Assembly (NCBI RefSeq): GCF_900169175.1
Contig: NZ_FXZM01000005.1
Coordinates: forward strand, 124,001 to 188,000
From: Brevibacterium jeotgali
GTDB lineage: Bacteria > Actinomycetota > Actinomycetes > Actinomycetales > Brevibacteriaceae
DNA: 64,000 nucleotides
Direction: 5' to 3'
Every line of letters starts with the position of its first letter. Position 1 is the stretch's first letter. Both the position numbers and the translations under genes were made by a program. Under the pieces are notes generated by a model. The model was not told the DNA's origin, did no database searches, and saw only the letters and a program-made list of their open reading frames with translations. Shown piece after piece: positions 1-7,823 of the stretch.

Positions 1-401
1 AACGCGACCTTCGTGAGCGCTGTGGCGCGGGGGTCACCTGACGTGATGAGGCGGGCGAGACCGCCCGCGCTCATGGAGACGCCCAGTGCACGGGTGGCCC
101 CCGTCGCGGCGAGCGCGTCGGACAGCTGGGCGGCGATCGTGCCGTAGCCCCACCCCGCGCCCGGCGACGGCCGACCGCCGTGCCCACCCAGGTGCATGAG
201 AGCGCGAGTGCCGTCGATCCCTGCGGCGAACGGGCGGGTGTCGCGGATCTGGCCGGAGAAGCCGTGTGCGAAGAGCGTGATGGGATCGCCGGAGCCGAAC
301 GTCGAGATCCAGCCGGTCTCCTCACCCGGACGGTTGCGGTCGGCAGCGGGAGTGCGTCCGGGACCGTCGCTCGCGGCGCCCGACGAAGAGGGATCCGTCA
401 T
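1..401 (-). CDS. Alpha/beta hydrolase family protein (partial, C-terminus outside window)
   Basis: The first 133 residues are visible, from an ATG at 401; the rest lies beyond the left edge. The segment LFAHGFSG (residues 43-50) looks like the oxyanion-hole strand-loop of alpha/beta hydrolases. GVSMSAGG (107-114) sits where the nucleophile elbow G-x-S-x-G is expected, although the last Gly of the pentapeptide is Ser here. The residues between, with HLGGHGGRPSPG, fit the loop between strands 3 and 4. The substrate cannot be told. The first 30 residues are Ser/Gly/Pro-rich and probably a disordered tail. The gene diverges from the GNAT gene at 654 across a 252-bp gap holding a tandem repeat and an imperfect palindrome. 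The family call rests on fold motifs only. Confidence 0.72.
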   Translation of the reverse strand, partial: MTDPSSSGAASDGPGRTPAADRNRPGEETGWISTFGSGDPITLFAHGFSGQIRDTRPFAAGIDGTRALMHLGGHGGRPSPGAGWGYGTIAAQLSDALAATGATRALGVSMSAGGLARLITSGDPRATALTKVA

Positions 402-428
402 GGCACACAGTCTAGAGAGCCGCCGCCG

Positions 429-458
429 ACCCAGGGATCCGCCACCCAGGGATCCGCC
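429..458. repeat. Tandem repeat, 15 bp x 2
   Basis: ACCCAGGGATCCGCC occurs twice in exact succession (429-443, 444-458), followed at once by the first bases of a third unit (ACCC). It lies just upstream of the hydrolase start at 401 and abuts the inverted repeat at 461-520. Confidence 0.9.
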
Positions 459-460
459 AC

Positions 461-520
461 CCACCAACTTTCATCAGTCCGCACATGAAAGAAGGTGTGC
501 GGTCTGACGAAAGCTGGTGG
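461..520. repeat. Imperfect inverted repeat, copy A of a two-copy family
   Basis: Two 25-nt arms (461-485 and 496-520) are reverse complements at 22 of 25 positions, around a 10-nt loop (486-495). The arm core is CCACCAnCTTTCrTCAG followed by nCCGCACA. A second element of the same design lies at 48196-48254. It sits between divergent genes (hydrolase start at 401, GNAT start at 654) and has no T-run, so an intrinsic terminator is unlikely. A regulator-binding site, a REP/MITE-like element, or a transcribed hairpin in a 5' leader are all possible. Confidence 0.85.
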
Positions 521-653
521 GTACGGGCAACGCGCTGGTGCAACCGCTATGTTCCGGTCCGCGCAGCGCAGTATGTTGAGTGCGCGATGGTGAGTCCGCA
601 GCCGCCCGGTCAGAGACCGGCTGCTCCATACTTTCGACGATTTCGGAGCAACG

Positions 654-1211
654 ATGCAGTGTGAAGTCCGCTCGCCGCGCCCTCCGCATATCGGCGGGTC
701 AGAGATCGCCCTCGACGATCCACTCGTCGAGGCACTCGCGCACGTCCATGTGACCGGGTGGCGGCAGGCGTACGGCGATCTCATCCCGAAGCACTTCTAC
801 GATGAGGCCGCACGTGCCGAGCGAGCGCACATGTGGCGGTCGACGCTCATGCACGACCACGCGTCGGATCGCGTGCGCATCGCAACGAGAACTGACCGCA
901 CGATCGGTCAGTCAGACAGGACGTTCGCTGGTGTTGTCATCGGATTCAGCATCCACGGCCCAGCACGGGATGCCGACAGGACCGGAACGGAGCTCTACGC
1001 GCTCTACGTCCTGCAGGAGCACTACGGCAGCGGGGCCGGACAAGGGCTCCTCGACTCGGCGATCGGCGACTCACCCGCATGCCTGTGGGTGGCGGCGGAG
1101 AACCCGCGAGCAATCCGCTTCTACGAGAAGAACGGGTTCCGATCCGACGGGATGCGCAGAACCGACGCCGACGTGGAGGGGCTGGAGGAGATCCGCATGG
1201 TCCGCGAATAA
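654..1211 (+). CDS. GNAT family N-acetyltransferase
   Basis: A 185-residue GNAT acetyltransferase; the acceptor amine is unknown. Motif A is ELYALYVLQEHYGSGAGQGL (113-132), with HYGSGAGQGL as the acetyl-CoA pyrophosphate loop (Q/RxxGxG/A type). Motif B is AENPRAIRFYEKNGFR (148-163), the usual Asn...FYEKxGF block. The N-terminal VTGWRQAYGDLIP (33-45) is typical of the RimI-like group in which 'W..aYrgllp' is conserved. The ATG at 654 has GGAG five bases upstream. The gene stands alone between a divergent hydrolase and a convergent membrane protein. Confidence 0.88.
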   Translation: MQCEVRSPRPPHIGGSEIALDDPLVEALAHVHVTGWRQAYGDLIPKHFYDEAARAERAHMWRSTLMHDHASDRVRIATRTDRTIGQSDRTFAGVVIGFSIHGPARDADRTGTELYALYVLQEHYGSGAGQGLLDSAIGDSPACLWVAAENPRAIRFYEKNGFRSDGMRRTDADVEGLEEIRMVRE

Positions 1212-1218
1212 GGCGGGC

Positions 1219-1533
1219 TCAGCGCTTGCGGCGGCGGCGCGGATCGACGCTGCGCAGCGCGGGGCGCACGTCCACCCAGTACACGGCCACGGCGATGAGC
1301 GCGACGATCGTCACGAACATGGGCATCGCGCTCAGCGGCGGGAGCGCCAAGAAGCCCACGAGCGTCGCCGCCCCGAGGATCAGGCACCAGAACTTCTTCG
1401 TCCGCTTGTCGGCGGCCCGGTACATCTCATCCGAGTACAGCAGGGACGAGATGAGGCCCACCACTGTGAACACGAAGATCGCCACGACGATGACGAGGAA
1501 GAGGATGCTCTGAATCGATCCGAGGGCCTGCAT
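1219..1533 (-). CDS. DUF2516 family small membrane protein
   Basis: About 104 residues with three hydrophobic segments: the first near residues 4-30 (ILFLVIVVAIFVFTVVGLIS), then two more in the second half, ending in the basic tail DPRRRRKR. Length, the phrase DKRTKKFWCLILG and the overall layout fit the actinobacterial DUF2516 membrane family, whose function is unknown. I chose the ATG at 1533, because reading on upstream needs a GTG at 1569 and adds 12 residues of poor hydrophobicity. It ends 7 bp from the GNAT stop, so the two genes converge tightly. Confidence 0.8.
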   Translation of the reverse strand: MQALGSIQSILFLVIVVAIFVFTVVGLISSLLYSDEMYRAADKRTKKFWCLILGAATLVGFLALPPLSAMPMFVTIVALIAVAVYWVDVRPALRSVDPRRRRKR

Positions 1534-1633
1534 GCACTCCAGCGTAACGGGTGCGCCTGAAACCGACACTCAGACGGACTGCACTCCGTTCCCAGGCAGA
1601 CCAGCGACACTCCAGACGCCCCGGCAGTCGCCT

Positions 1634-1975
1634 CTACCAGCCGAAGCCGGTCGCGCGCACGACAGCACAGACGGCCATCCCGATCAGCACGCACACGAGC
1701 ATCGGCACACGCAGCACTCCTGCCACCATGCCGGCAGACACCCCCAGGACACGACCAGGATCCGCGACCTCCTGCCCGTCGAAGAAGCCTCCTGTCACCG
1801 CGACGGCGAGCACCAGCACGACGACCGCGCGGTCCATCCAGAGCCGTCCGCCCGAAGCCTCGGTCGATTCGCCTCCCGCACGGGCGCGCGCGCCCAGACG
1901 CACACCCAGCAAACGCATGACGTACGTGCCGCCGGCCAGTCCGGCGAGCGCCAGGAGGAACGGGACCGTCTCCAT
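1634..1975 (-). CDS. azlD: AzlD family branched-chain amino acid transporter subunit
   Basis: A 113-residue hydrophobic protein with four likely membrane segments. The opening METVPFLLALAGLAGGTYVMRLLGV matches the AzlD family, in which a conserved 'TyxxRllg' motif ends helix 1. AzlC and AzlD together export branched-chain amino acids. The ATG lies 1 bp past the azlC stop codon, so the two are translationally coupled. A longer reading to 2110 overlaps azlC fully and is dominated by Trp/Cys/Arg typical of out-of-frame sequence. Confidence 0.86.
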   Translation of the reverse strand: METVPFLLALAGLAGGTYVMRLLGVRLGARARAGGESTEASGGRLWMDRAVVVLVLAVAVTGGFFDGQEVADPGRVLGVSAGMVAGVLRVPMLVCVLIGMAVCAVVRATGFGW

Positions 1976-1976
1976 C

Positions 1977-2702
1977 TCAGACCCCCTCTCCATCGTTCGC
2001 CGGCCGCACATCCGGCGCCGCGTCGGCAGGTCTCCTGCGCATGTGCAGGTACCCCGCGGCCGGCAGCAGTGCCACCAGTGCCACGACGGACGCCAGTCCC
2101 AGGGGCGCAACCGGCGTGAGGGCGAGCGCCAGCACCGCTCCGCCCACCGCCGTGATGCCGAGGAACCGTTCCTTCAGATCGCGAACGACCAGGCAGAACA
2201 GCAGGATCGGCAGTGCAGTGTCCAGACCCAGGGAGTTCGCGTCGACCACGGCACCCAGCAGCTGGCCCAGAGTGGCACCGCCTACCCAGGCGATGAAGAG
2301 CATGACCGCGGAGATCGAGAACCGCGACCACTTCTCGCGGTCGGTGCGACCGGCGCGCCCGAACGCCGTCGCCTCGTCGTTCGCAAGATGCGCAGCCAGA
2401 TACGTCCTCCATCCCGCTGGCGCATACTGGCCGATGCTCAGGCCGAACGCGAAGTTCCGCGCGTTCACCAGGAGGCCGCCCATGACAGCGAAGACGGGAA
2501 GCCCGCCGGCAGCGATGACGCCCACGAAGGTGAGTTCGGCTGCGCCGCCGGTGGCCACCGCCGCGAGCAGCACGGTCTGCCAGAGCGGGAACCCCGCAGC
2601 ATGGGCGATCGCACCGTACGAGATCCCCACGAGGAGGATCATGACGTTCATGAGGACGGCGTCGCGCCAGACAGTCCCGGAGACCCCTCTCAGCGCGCGC
2701 AT
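1977..2702 (-). CDS. azlC: AzlC family branched-chain amino acid exporter, large subunit
   Basis: A 241-residue permease. The N-terminal MNVMILLVGISYGAIAHAAG (18-37), the AELTFVGVIAAGG block (55-67) and LLVNARNFAFGLSIGQYAP (76-94) are characteristic of AzlC, the larger half of the branched-chain amino acid exporter; the Asn-Ala-Arg is a family signature. The ATG at 2702 was chosen because upstream reading to 3302 runs through the divergent regulator gene. The operon is azlC-azlD. It is transcribed away from an XRE/cupin regulator (start 2775) with only 72 bp between, which suggests that regulator controls it. Confidence 0.9.
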   Translation of the reverse strand: MRALRGVSGTVWRDAVLMNVMILLVGISYGAIAHAAGFPLWQTVLLAAVATGGAAELTFVGVIAAGGLPVFAVMGGLLVNARNFAFGLSIGQYAPAGWRTYLAAHLANDEATAFGRAGRTDREKWSRFSISAVMLFIAWVGGATLGQLLGAVVDANSLGLDTALPILLFCLVVRDLKERFLGITAVGGAVLALALTPVAPLGLASVVALVALLPAAGYLHMRRRPADAAPDVRPANDGEGV

Positions 2703-2727
2703 GCACCCATCCTGCCCAGCAACTACA

Positions 2728-2745
2728 CGTTCCGTCAACAGAACG
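2728..2745. promoter_or_regulatory. Candidate operator between azlC and its XRE/cupin regulator
   Basis: Inverted repeat CGTTC (2728-2732) and GAACG (2741-2745) with an 8-nt spacer, in the 72-bp gap shared by azlC and the divergent regulator. TTGACG, a -35-like hexamer for azlC, falls in the spacer on the minus strand. The arms are short, so this is tentative. Confidence 0.4.
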
Positions 2746-2774
2746 ATCGGGCTGTGTGTGGAACGGAGGGTAGG

Positions 2775-3359
2775 ATGGTCGGCATGGACGGAGGCACGGA
2801 GACGCTGCACGGGGGCTCCCCCATGAGCCGGCTCGCCCACGCGCTGAAGCGCGAGCGGGAGCGACACGGCCTCAGCCTGTCGGAGACCGCCAAGCGCGCC
2901 GGCATCGGCAAGTCGACCCTGTCGCAGCTGGAGAGCGGCGACGGCAACCCCAGTGTGGAGACGCTCTGGGCGATCGCGACCGCGCTGGACGTCCAGATCT
3001 CGCGACTCCTCGAGACGGATCGCCCGCCCCTGTCCGTGATACGCAGAGGTGAGGCGATGCCCCTGCCGTCGACGGATGCGGAGTATTCCGCGGCCCTGCT
3101 GTCCGCCTGCCCGCCGCATGCACGCCGCGATGTCTTCCTCGTGCAGATGGAGCCCGGCGCCGCCCGCGTCGCCCAGCCGCACCCCGTCGGCACGATCGAG
3201 CACCTCGTCGTCTCCACCGGCGCGCTGCGCCTCACCGTAGACGACGATTCGATCGACCTGACCGCCGGCGACTACGCGCGCCACGCCGGTGACGGGGTCC
3301 ACGCGTACGAGGCGCTGGCCCCGGGCACGATGGCCGTGTGCATCGTCGAATCATCCTGA
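2775..3359 (+). CDS. XRE family transcriptional regulator with cupin sensor domain
   Basis: A 194-residue regulator. A lambda-repressor-like HTH occupies residues 20-78 (LSLSETAKRAGIGKSTLSQLESG, with the recognition helix at GKSTLSQLE). A RmlC-like cupin fills the C-terminal third (TIEHLVVSTGALRLTVDDDS ... DLTAGDYARHAGDGVHAYEAL). This arrangement usually means small-molecule sensing by the cupin. The ATG at 2775 has GGAGG about six bases upstream; another ATG at 2784 is possible. It is divergent from azlCD, and in many bacteria such regulators sit beside AzlCD, so control of that operon is a reasonable inference. Confidence 0.88.
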   Translation: MVGMDGGTETLHGGSPMSRLAHALKRERERHGLSLSETAKRAGIGKSTLSQLESGDGNPSVETLWAIATALDVQISRLLETDRPPLSVIRRGEAMPLPSTDAEYSAALLSACPPHARRDVFLVQMEPGAARVAQPHPVGTIEHLVVSTGALRLTVDDDSIDLTAGDYARHAGDGVHAYEALAPGTMAVCIVESS

Positions 3360-3362
3360 GGC

Positions 3363-3390
3363 GGTCGCCCTCAGTCAGTCGCCCTCAGTC
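3363..3390. repeat. Tandem repeat, 14 bp x 2
   Basis: GTCGCCCTCAGTCA is repeated head to tail in the narrow gap between the convergent regulator (stop 3359) and the FUSC-type gene (stop 3389). The end of the repeat touches the FUSC stop codon. Confidence 0.85.
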
Positions 3391-4828
3391 AGTAGTCCTC
3401 ACGGTCGGTCCCCGTCTCATCCGCACGGCCCTCTTCGGCCCCTGCCCGACCCCGCCGGGAGGGGTCGGGGACGACGGGCAGGACTGCGACCTCGGGCCCA
3501 GGGTCGTCGGCATCCGGCGTCTGCGCCTGCCTGCGGTGGTTCCCGGCGAGGCGAGCCTGCTGTGCCTCCGACCCTTCCGCCGCCTCGAGCGCGGGCCCGT
3601 CCGCGCCCAATGCACCGGACGTGTCCGCGATCGCCTCTGCCGCGGCCGTGCCCGCCGCACCCCGCGGCTTCGCATCGTCCTCGACGACACGGAGGGTGCC
3701 GGTCTCCGGCTCGACCTCGAGTGTCGGCAGCGCCGCGTTCGCCTCCGCCGCGGATGCACCGGCCGCCTGGAGGAGGTCGACCACCAGGGGGCGCAGGAGC
3801 AGGAGCATCGTGGTCTGCTCGATGTCCTCGTGCATGGCGACGGTGGGCCGCAGGGTGCCGGCGACCTCCGTGTAGATCCGTTCGGCCTCGGCCCGGTCCT
3901 TCCCCTCCAGCAGCGCTGTCCGCAGCACCCGGGAGGCATCCGCCATCTGCGACATCGCCTCCGACAGGGTCGGGTCCGACTCCCCGTTCTCCGACACGGA
4001 GACGGCCCTGCGGAGGACCACGCGGATCATACGCATCGACCTGTCCGCGAACTCGCACGCGCGGGCGAGGCGGGAGACCTCGGCGACATAGCGACGCGAC
4101 CGGGCGTTGATGCGCGCCGCCTCCTCGGAGATGCGCAGGGCGGCCCGCCACGAGTCGACGTACTGCTGGGAATCCCTGGCGCGGGACAGCGCGCGGCGGG
4201 CGGCATCCGCATCCGCGTTCCGCAGTGAATCCGCGGCCTCCCGCAGGAGGATCGTGATCTCCTCGAGCAGATTCGCGGCCTGGTCACGAGGACGCTTGCG
4301 CGCGTCGGACGGGGTGATGAACGCCAGGAGCACCGCGGTCGACGCGCCCACGAGGGCATCCGTCGTCCGGGAGAACGCCCCCGCGGACAACTCCGCCGGA
4401 ACGGTGACGATGTAGATCGACTGGACACCCAGCTGGGTGACGAAGATGGCACCGGAGTTCATGAACATGCCCAGGCACACGGCGGTGAACAGCATGACGG
4501 CCAGCTGCCAGAGTCCGCCTCCGAAGATGTGGACGAACAGGTCGCCGAACAGCACTCCCAGAACCGCGCCGAAGCCGATCTCCATCGAGCGGCGCAGCCG
4601 CCGATCCATCATCGGGCCGATCCCCACGACCGCCGCGACGGCTGCGAAGAACGGGGCGCTGTGGCCGAGGACGTAGACGCAGAATCCGTAGGCGAACGTC
4701 GCGGCGACCGTCAGCTGGAGCACCTGACTGATGTTCAGGCGCAGACGACGCGTCCCCATGCGCACACGGTTGCGCAGGACCAGCCCCGTTGTGGCGGTCC
4801 ATCTGCGCATACGCCCTTTCGCACCCAC
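3389..4828 (-). CDS. FUSC/DUF939-type aromatic acid exporter family membrane protein
   Basis: A 479-residue protein. The first 175 residues hold six hydrophobic segments, with GIGPMMDRRLRRSMEIGFGAVLGVLFGDL between the second and third, the usual FUSC/YgaE-like pattern. A long soluble part follows, helical and Arg/Ala-rich (residues 180-345), and then a disordered acidic C-terminal tail (345-479). Relatives are thought to be aromatic-compound or envelope-stress exporters, but the substrate here is unknown. The start at 4828 is an ATG; later Met residues (7, 23) are possible. It diverges from pepN across 167 bp. Confidence 0.82.
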   Translation of the reverse strand: MGAKGRMRRWTATTGLVLRNRVRMGTRRLRLNISQVLQLTVAATFAYGFCVYVLGHSAPFFAAVAAVVGIGPMMDRRLRRSMEIGFGAVLGVLFGDLFVHIFGGGLWQLAVMLFTAVCLGMFMNSGAIFVTQLGVQSIYIVTVPAELSAGAFSRTTDALVGASTAVLLAFITPSDARKRPRDQAANLLEEITILLREAADSLRNADADAARRALSRARDSQQYVDSWRAALRISEEAARINARSRRYVAEVSRLARACEFADRSMRMIRVVLRRAVSVSENGESDPTLSEAMSQMADASRVLRTALLEGKDRAEAERIYTEVAGTLRPTVAMHEDIEQTTMLLLLRPLVVDLLQAAGASAAEANAALPTLEVEPETGTLRVVEDDAKPRGAAGTAAAEAIADTSGALGADGPALEAAEGSEAQQARLAGNHRRQAQTPDADDPGPEVAVLPVVPDPSRRGRAGAEEGRADETGTDREDY

Positions 4829-4995
4829 GCGGCCACTCTATCCAGGTCGGCATCGTCCAGCACGCATCGAAGCCCGTTCCCCTGCGCACCTTCGGCTCGT
4901 GCGGAGCGGATACCAGACACCTCGTCCCGGTGCAGGAACGGCGGAGGGGGTGTGGCATGCTTTCGGCACCGGGGAGGAGAGGGGAACACGCCACC

Positions 4996-7740
4996 GTGAC
5001 GACTATGACGACCAACCTGACCAGGGCCGAAGCCGAGGCTCGCAGCACGCTGCTCACCGTCGAGCACTACGCCGTCGACCTCGACCTCTCCGGCGCCGCC
5101 GACCCACGGGTCACGACATTCGGCAGCCGCACGACCGTGGACCTCACCGCCCGTGCGAACGGCTCCACGTTCATCGATCTCATCGCCCCGTCCGTGCGCG
5201 CGGTGTCGATCAACGGTACGGCGCTCGACCCCGCCGAGGTCTTCGACGGCACCCGCATCCGCTTCTCCGTCCAGGAGGGGCCCAACCGGCTGATCGTCCT
5301 GGCCGATGCCGCCTACTCCCGGTCCGGCGAGGGGATGCACCGATTCGTCGACCCCGCCGACGGTCTCACCTACCTGTACACCCAGTACGAGCCCACGGAC
5401 GCCCGCCGCGTCGCGGCCGTCTTCGACCAGCCCGACCTCAAGGCCGCGTACACCTTCCAGGTGCTCGCGCCCGCCGCGTGGACGGTGCTGAACAACACCG
5501 CCGCGGAATCGGTCACAGACCTGTCCGCCGAGGCCGCGGGCACCCGCCCCGCCCACGGCCCCGTCCGCATGCACCGGTTCGCCCGCACCCTGCCGATGTC
5601 GTCCTACCTCACCTGCGTGTGCGCCGGCCCCTATGCAGAGGTCACGGGGGAGCACCGGGTCGCACGGACGGGCGAGGTCATCCCGCTGGGCGTCCACGTC
5701 CGGAAGTCGCTCGCCCCGTACGTCGACGCGGAAGACATCCTGCGCGTCACGGGGCAGGGGCTGGACTTCTTCCACAGCATCTTCCGCACGGCGTACCCGT
5801 GGGGGAAGTACGACCAGATCTTCGTGCCGGAGTACAACCTCGGTGCGATGGAGAACCCCGGTCTCGTGACGTTCACAGACCACTACATCCACCGCGATCG
5901 CGCCACCCGTGCAGATCGCGAGGCCCGCGCGAACACGATCCTCCACGAGATGGCGCACATGTGGTTCGGCGACCTCGTCACCATGACGTGGTGGGACGAT
6001 CTGTGGCTCAAGGAGTCGTTCGCGGACTTCATGGGCGGCCACGCGCTGGCATCGGCCACGGAGTACTCCGACGGCTGGGTGAGCTTCGCTCTGCGCCGCA
6101 AGGACTGGGCCTACCGGCAGGACCAGTACCCCACATCGCATCCGATCGTCGCGGAGATCCCCGACGTCGAGGCCGCGAAGCTGAACTTCGACGGCATCAC
6201 GTATGCGAAGGGGGCGTCCGTCCTCAAGGCGCTCGTCGAGTACGTCGGCGAGGAGGCGTTCCTCGCTGGTTCGAACGCGTACTTCGACGCGCACGCCTAC
6301 GGCAGCGCGCGGCTGGAGGACTTCCTGGCGGCTCTCGATGAGGCGGCGCCGGACCGCGATGTCCGGGCATGGGCGGCCGCGTGGCTGCAGACCCGCGGCA
6401 CCTCGGAGCTGCGGCTGGAGATCGAGGACCAGGAGGGGACGATCTCCTCGGCGCACCTCGTGCAGCGTGACGGGTTCGCCCCGCACGGCGAGCCGGGCGT
6501 CCTGCGACCGCACCGCCTCACACTCGCTGCGTTCGACGCGGGGTCGAGCGCCGATCCGACCGATACCGAGGTGGAGGGTGCCGACGTCGCAGGTGCCCGG
6601 AGCGCGGGAGGCGGCGACGACCTCGGCGGCGGTCTTCGTCTCACGCGGACATGGGACGTCGAAGCGGCGGACGAGTCGACTGAGCTGCCGGACCTCGTCG
6701 GACTGCACCGGCCGGTACTGCTCCTGCTCAACCACGGCGATCAGGACTACGCGAAGGTGCGGCTGGACGAGGTCTCGGAGCAGACGGCCGCCCGTCGCGC
6801 AGCAGACCTCGATCCGCTGGACCGGGCGATCGTCATCTCTGCGTTCGCGAATGCTGTGCGCGACGGCGTCATGCCCGTCCCCGCCTACCTCCGAGCGGCC
6901 ACTGGACTGCTCATGACGGAGGACCATCCCGGGATCCTGTCCTCCGTCATGGGGACACTCAGCACCGCACTCGATCGCTGGCTGCCCGCCGCAGAGAGGA
7001 TCGACGCGGTCGCGGCAGTGCTCGATGCCGTCCTCGAGGCTCTGGAGACGGAGCCGGCGGGCTCGGACCGGCAGCTGAGCCTCGCGCGGTTCGCCATGGG
7101 GCTGTGCGCGCGGACGGCCGGCGCCCGTGGATCGGACCGCACCGTGGCCGCGGGGCGCGGATTCGCCTCGCTCGTGCTGCAGACCCAGCCCGGCGCGGCA
7201 CTCACGGATATCGCGCCCGGACTGGTCGTCGATCACGCACTCCGGTGGATGGCGCTGCGTGCCCTCGTCGTGCTGGGGTGGGCGGACATCGAGGACATCG
7301 ACGCGGAGGCGGGGCTGGACCGCACCGGCTCCGGCGCCGTGAACGCGGCGATGGTGCGAGCCGCGCGCCCCCTGGCCATCGCCCGCCGGACGGCATGGGG
7401 CGAGGCGACACGGGACACGTCGCTCAGCAACGACATGCTGTCGGCCCGGATCGGCGGACTCAATGCGCCGGCGCCGCACCCCATGATGGAAGACTGCGTC
7501 GACGACTACTTCTCACTGCTCGAGGAGTTCTGGTCGACACGTCCCATCGAGATCTCCCGCCGCCTGGTCGTCGGCCTGTACCCCGACTGGTCATCACGGC
7601 CGCGTCGCGTGGCATCGCGCACTGAGGACTGGCTGCAGCAGCACCCCGACGCTCCCGCGGCACAGCGTCGACTGCTCATCGAAGCGCTGGACGACCTGCA
7701 GCGCGCGATGCGGCTGCACGGTGAGGCCAGCGCCGGCTGA
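4996..7740 (+). CDS. pepN: Aminopeptidase N (M1 family zinc metallopeptidase)
   Basis: A cytoplasmic 914-residue M1 aminopeptidase that removes N-terminal residues from peptides. The exopeptidase motif GAMEN begins at residue 283. The zinc site is HEMAH at 317-321 with Glu340 exactly 18 residues later (HExxH-x18-E). The C-terminal half is the long helical ERAP1-like domain. Length fits actinobacterial PepN (about 850-900). I chose the GTG at 4996, preceded by AGGGG 11 bases upstream; an ATG three codons later (5005) is the alternative. There is no signal peptide. The gene ends at a strong hairpin terminator shared with the convergent NlpC/P60 gene. Confidence 0.95.
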   Translation: MTTMTTNLTRAEAEARSTLLTVEHYAVDLDLSGAADPRVTTFGSRTTVDLTARANGSTFIDLIAPSVRAVSINGTALDPAEVFDGTRIRFSVQEGPNRLIVLADAAYSRSGEGMHRFVDPADGLTYLYTQYEPTDARRVAAVFDQPDLKAAYTFQVLAPAAWTVLNNTAAESVTDLSAEAAGTRPAHGPVRMHRFARTLPMSSYLTCVCAGPYAEVTGEHRVARTGEVIPLGVHVRKSLAPYVDAEDILRVTGQGLDFFHSIFRTAYPWGKYDQIFVPEYNLGAMENPGLVTFTDHYIHRDRATRADREARANTILHEMAHMWFGDLVTMTWWDDLWLKESFADFMGGHALASATEYSDGWVSFALRRKDWAYRQDQYPTSHPIVAEIPDVEAAKLNFDGITYAKGASVLKALVEYVGEEAFLAGSNAYFDAHAYGSARLEDFLAALDEAAPDRDVRAWAAAWLQTRGTSELRLEIEDQEGTISSAHLVQRDGFAPHGEPGVLRPHRLTLAAFDAGSSADPTDTEVEGADVAGARSAGGGDDLGGGLRLTRTWDVEAADESTELPDLVGLHRPVLLLLNHGDQDYAKVRLDEVSEQTAARRAADLDPLDRAIVISAFANAVRDGVMPVPAYLRAATGLLMTEDHPGILSSVMGTLSTALDRWLPAAERIDAVAAVLDAVLEALETEPAGSDRQLSLARFAMGLCARTAGARGSDRTVAAGRGFASLVLQTQPGAALTDIAPGLVVDHALRWMALRALVVLGWADIEDIDAEAGLDRTGSGAVNAAMVRAARPLAIARRTAWGEATRDTSLSNDMLSARIGGLNAPAPHPMMEDCVDDYFSLLEEFWSTRPIEISRRLVVGLYPDWSSRPRRVASRTEDWLQQHPDAPAAQRRLLIEALDDLQRAMRLHGEASAG

Positions 7741-7770
7741 ACGCTGCGGCGGTGCACTGCTGGACGCGAC

Positions 7771-7808
7771 GACGAAGCTCCGACCCTTCGAGAGGTCGGA
7801 GCTTCGTC
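7771..7808. terminator. Bidirectional intrinsic terminator (pepN / NlpC-P60)
   Basis: Perfect 15-bp stem: GACGAAGCTCCGACC (7771-7785) pairs with 7794-7808 around an 8-nt loop. It lies 31 bp after the pepN stop and 16 bp from the stop of the convergent peptidase gene. There is no long T-run, as is usual in high-GC actinobacteria. Confidence 0.88.
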
Positions 7809-7823
7809 AGCTGCGGAGGACTG

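Noticed and set aside
1977-3302. Extended azlC start giving 441 residues
   Set aside because: The extra 200 residues run antisense through the XRE/cupin regulator; the AzlC family starts at the Met at 2702.
4735-7479. Open frame of 914 codons opposite pepN
   Set aside because: pepN has intact HExxH and GAMEN motifs; the opposite frame has no recognisable domain and Arg/Gly/Asp-rich composition.
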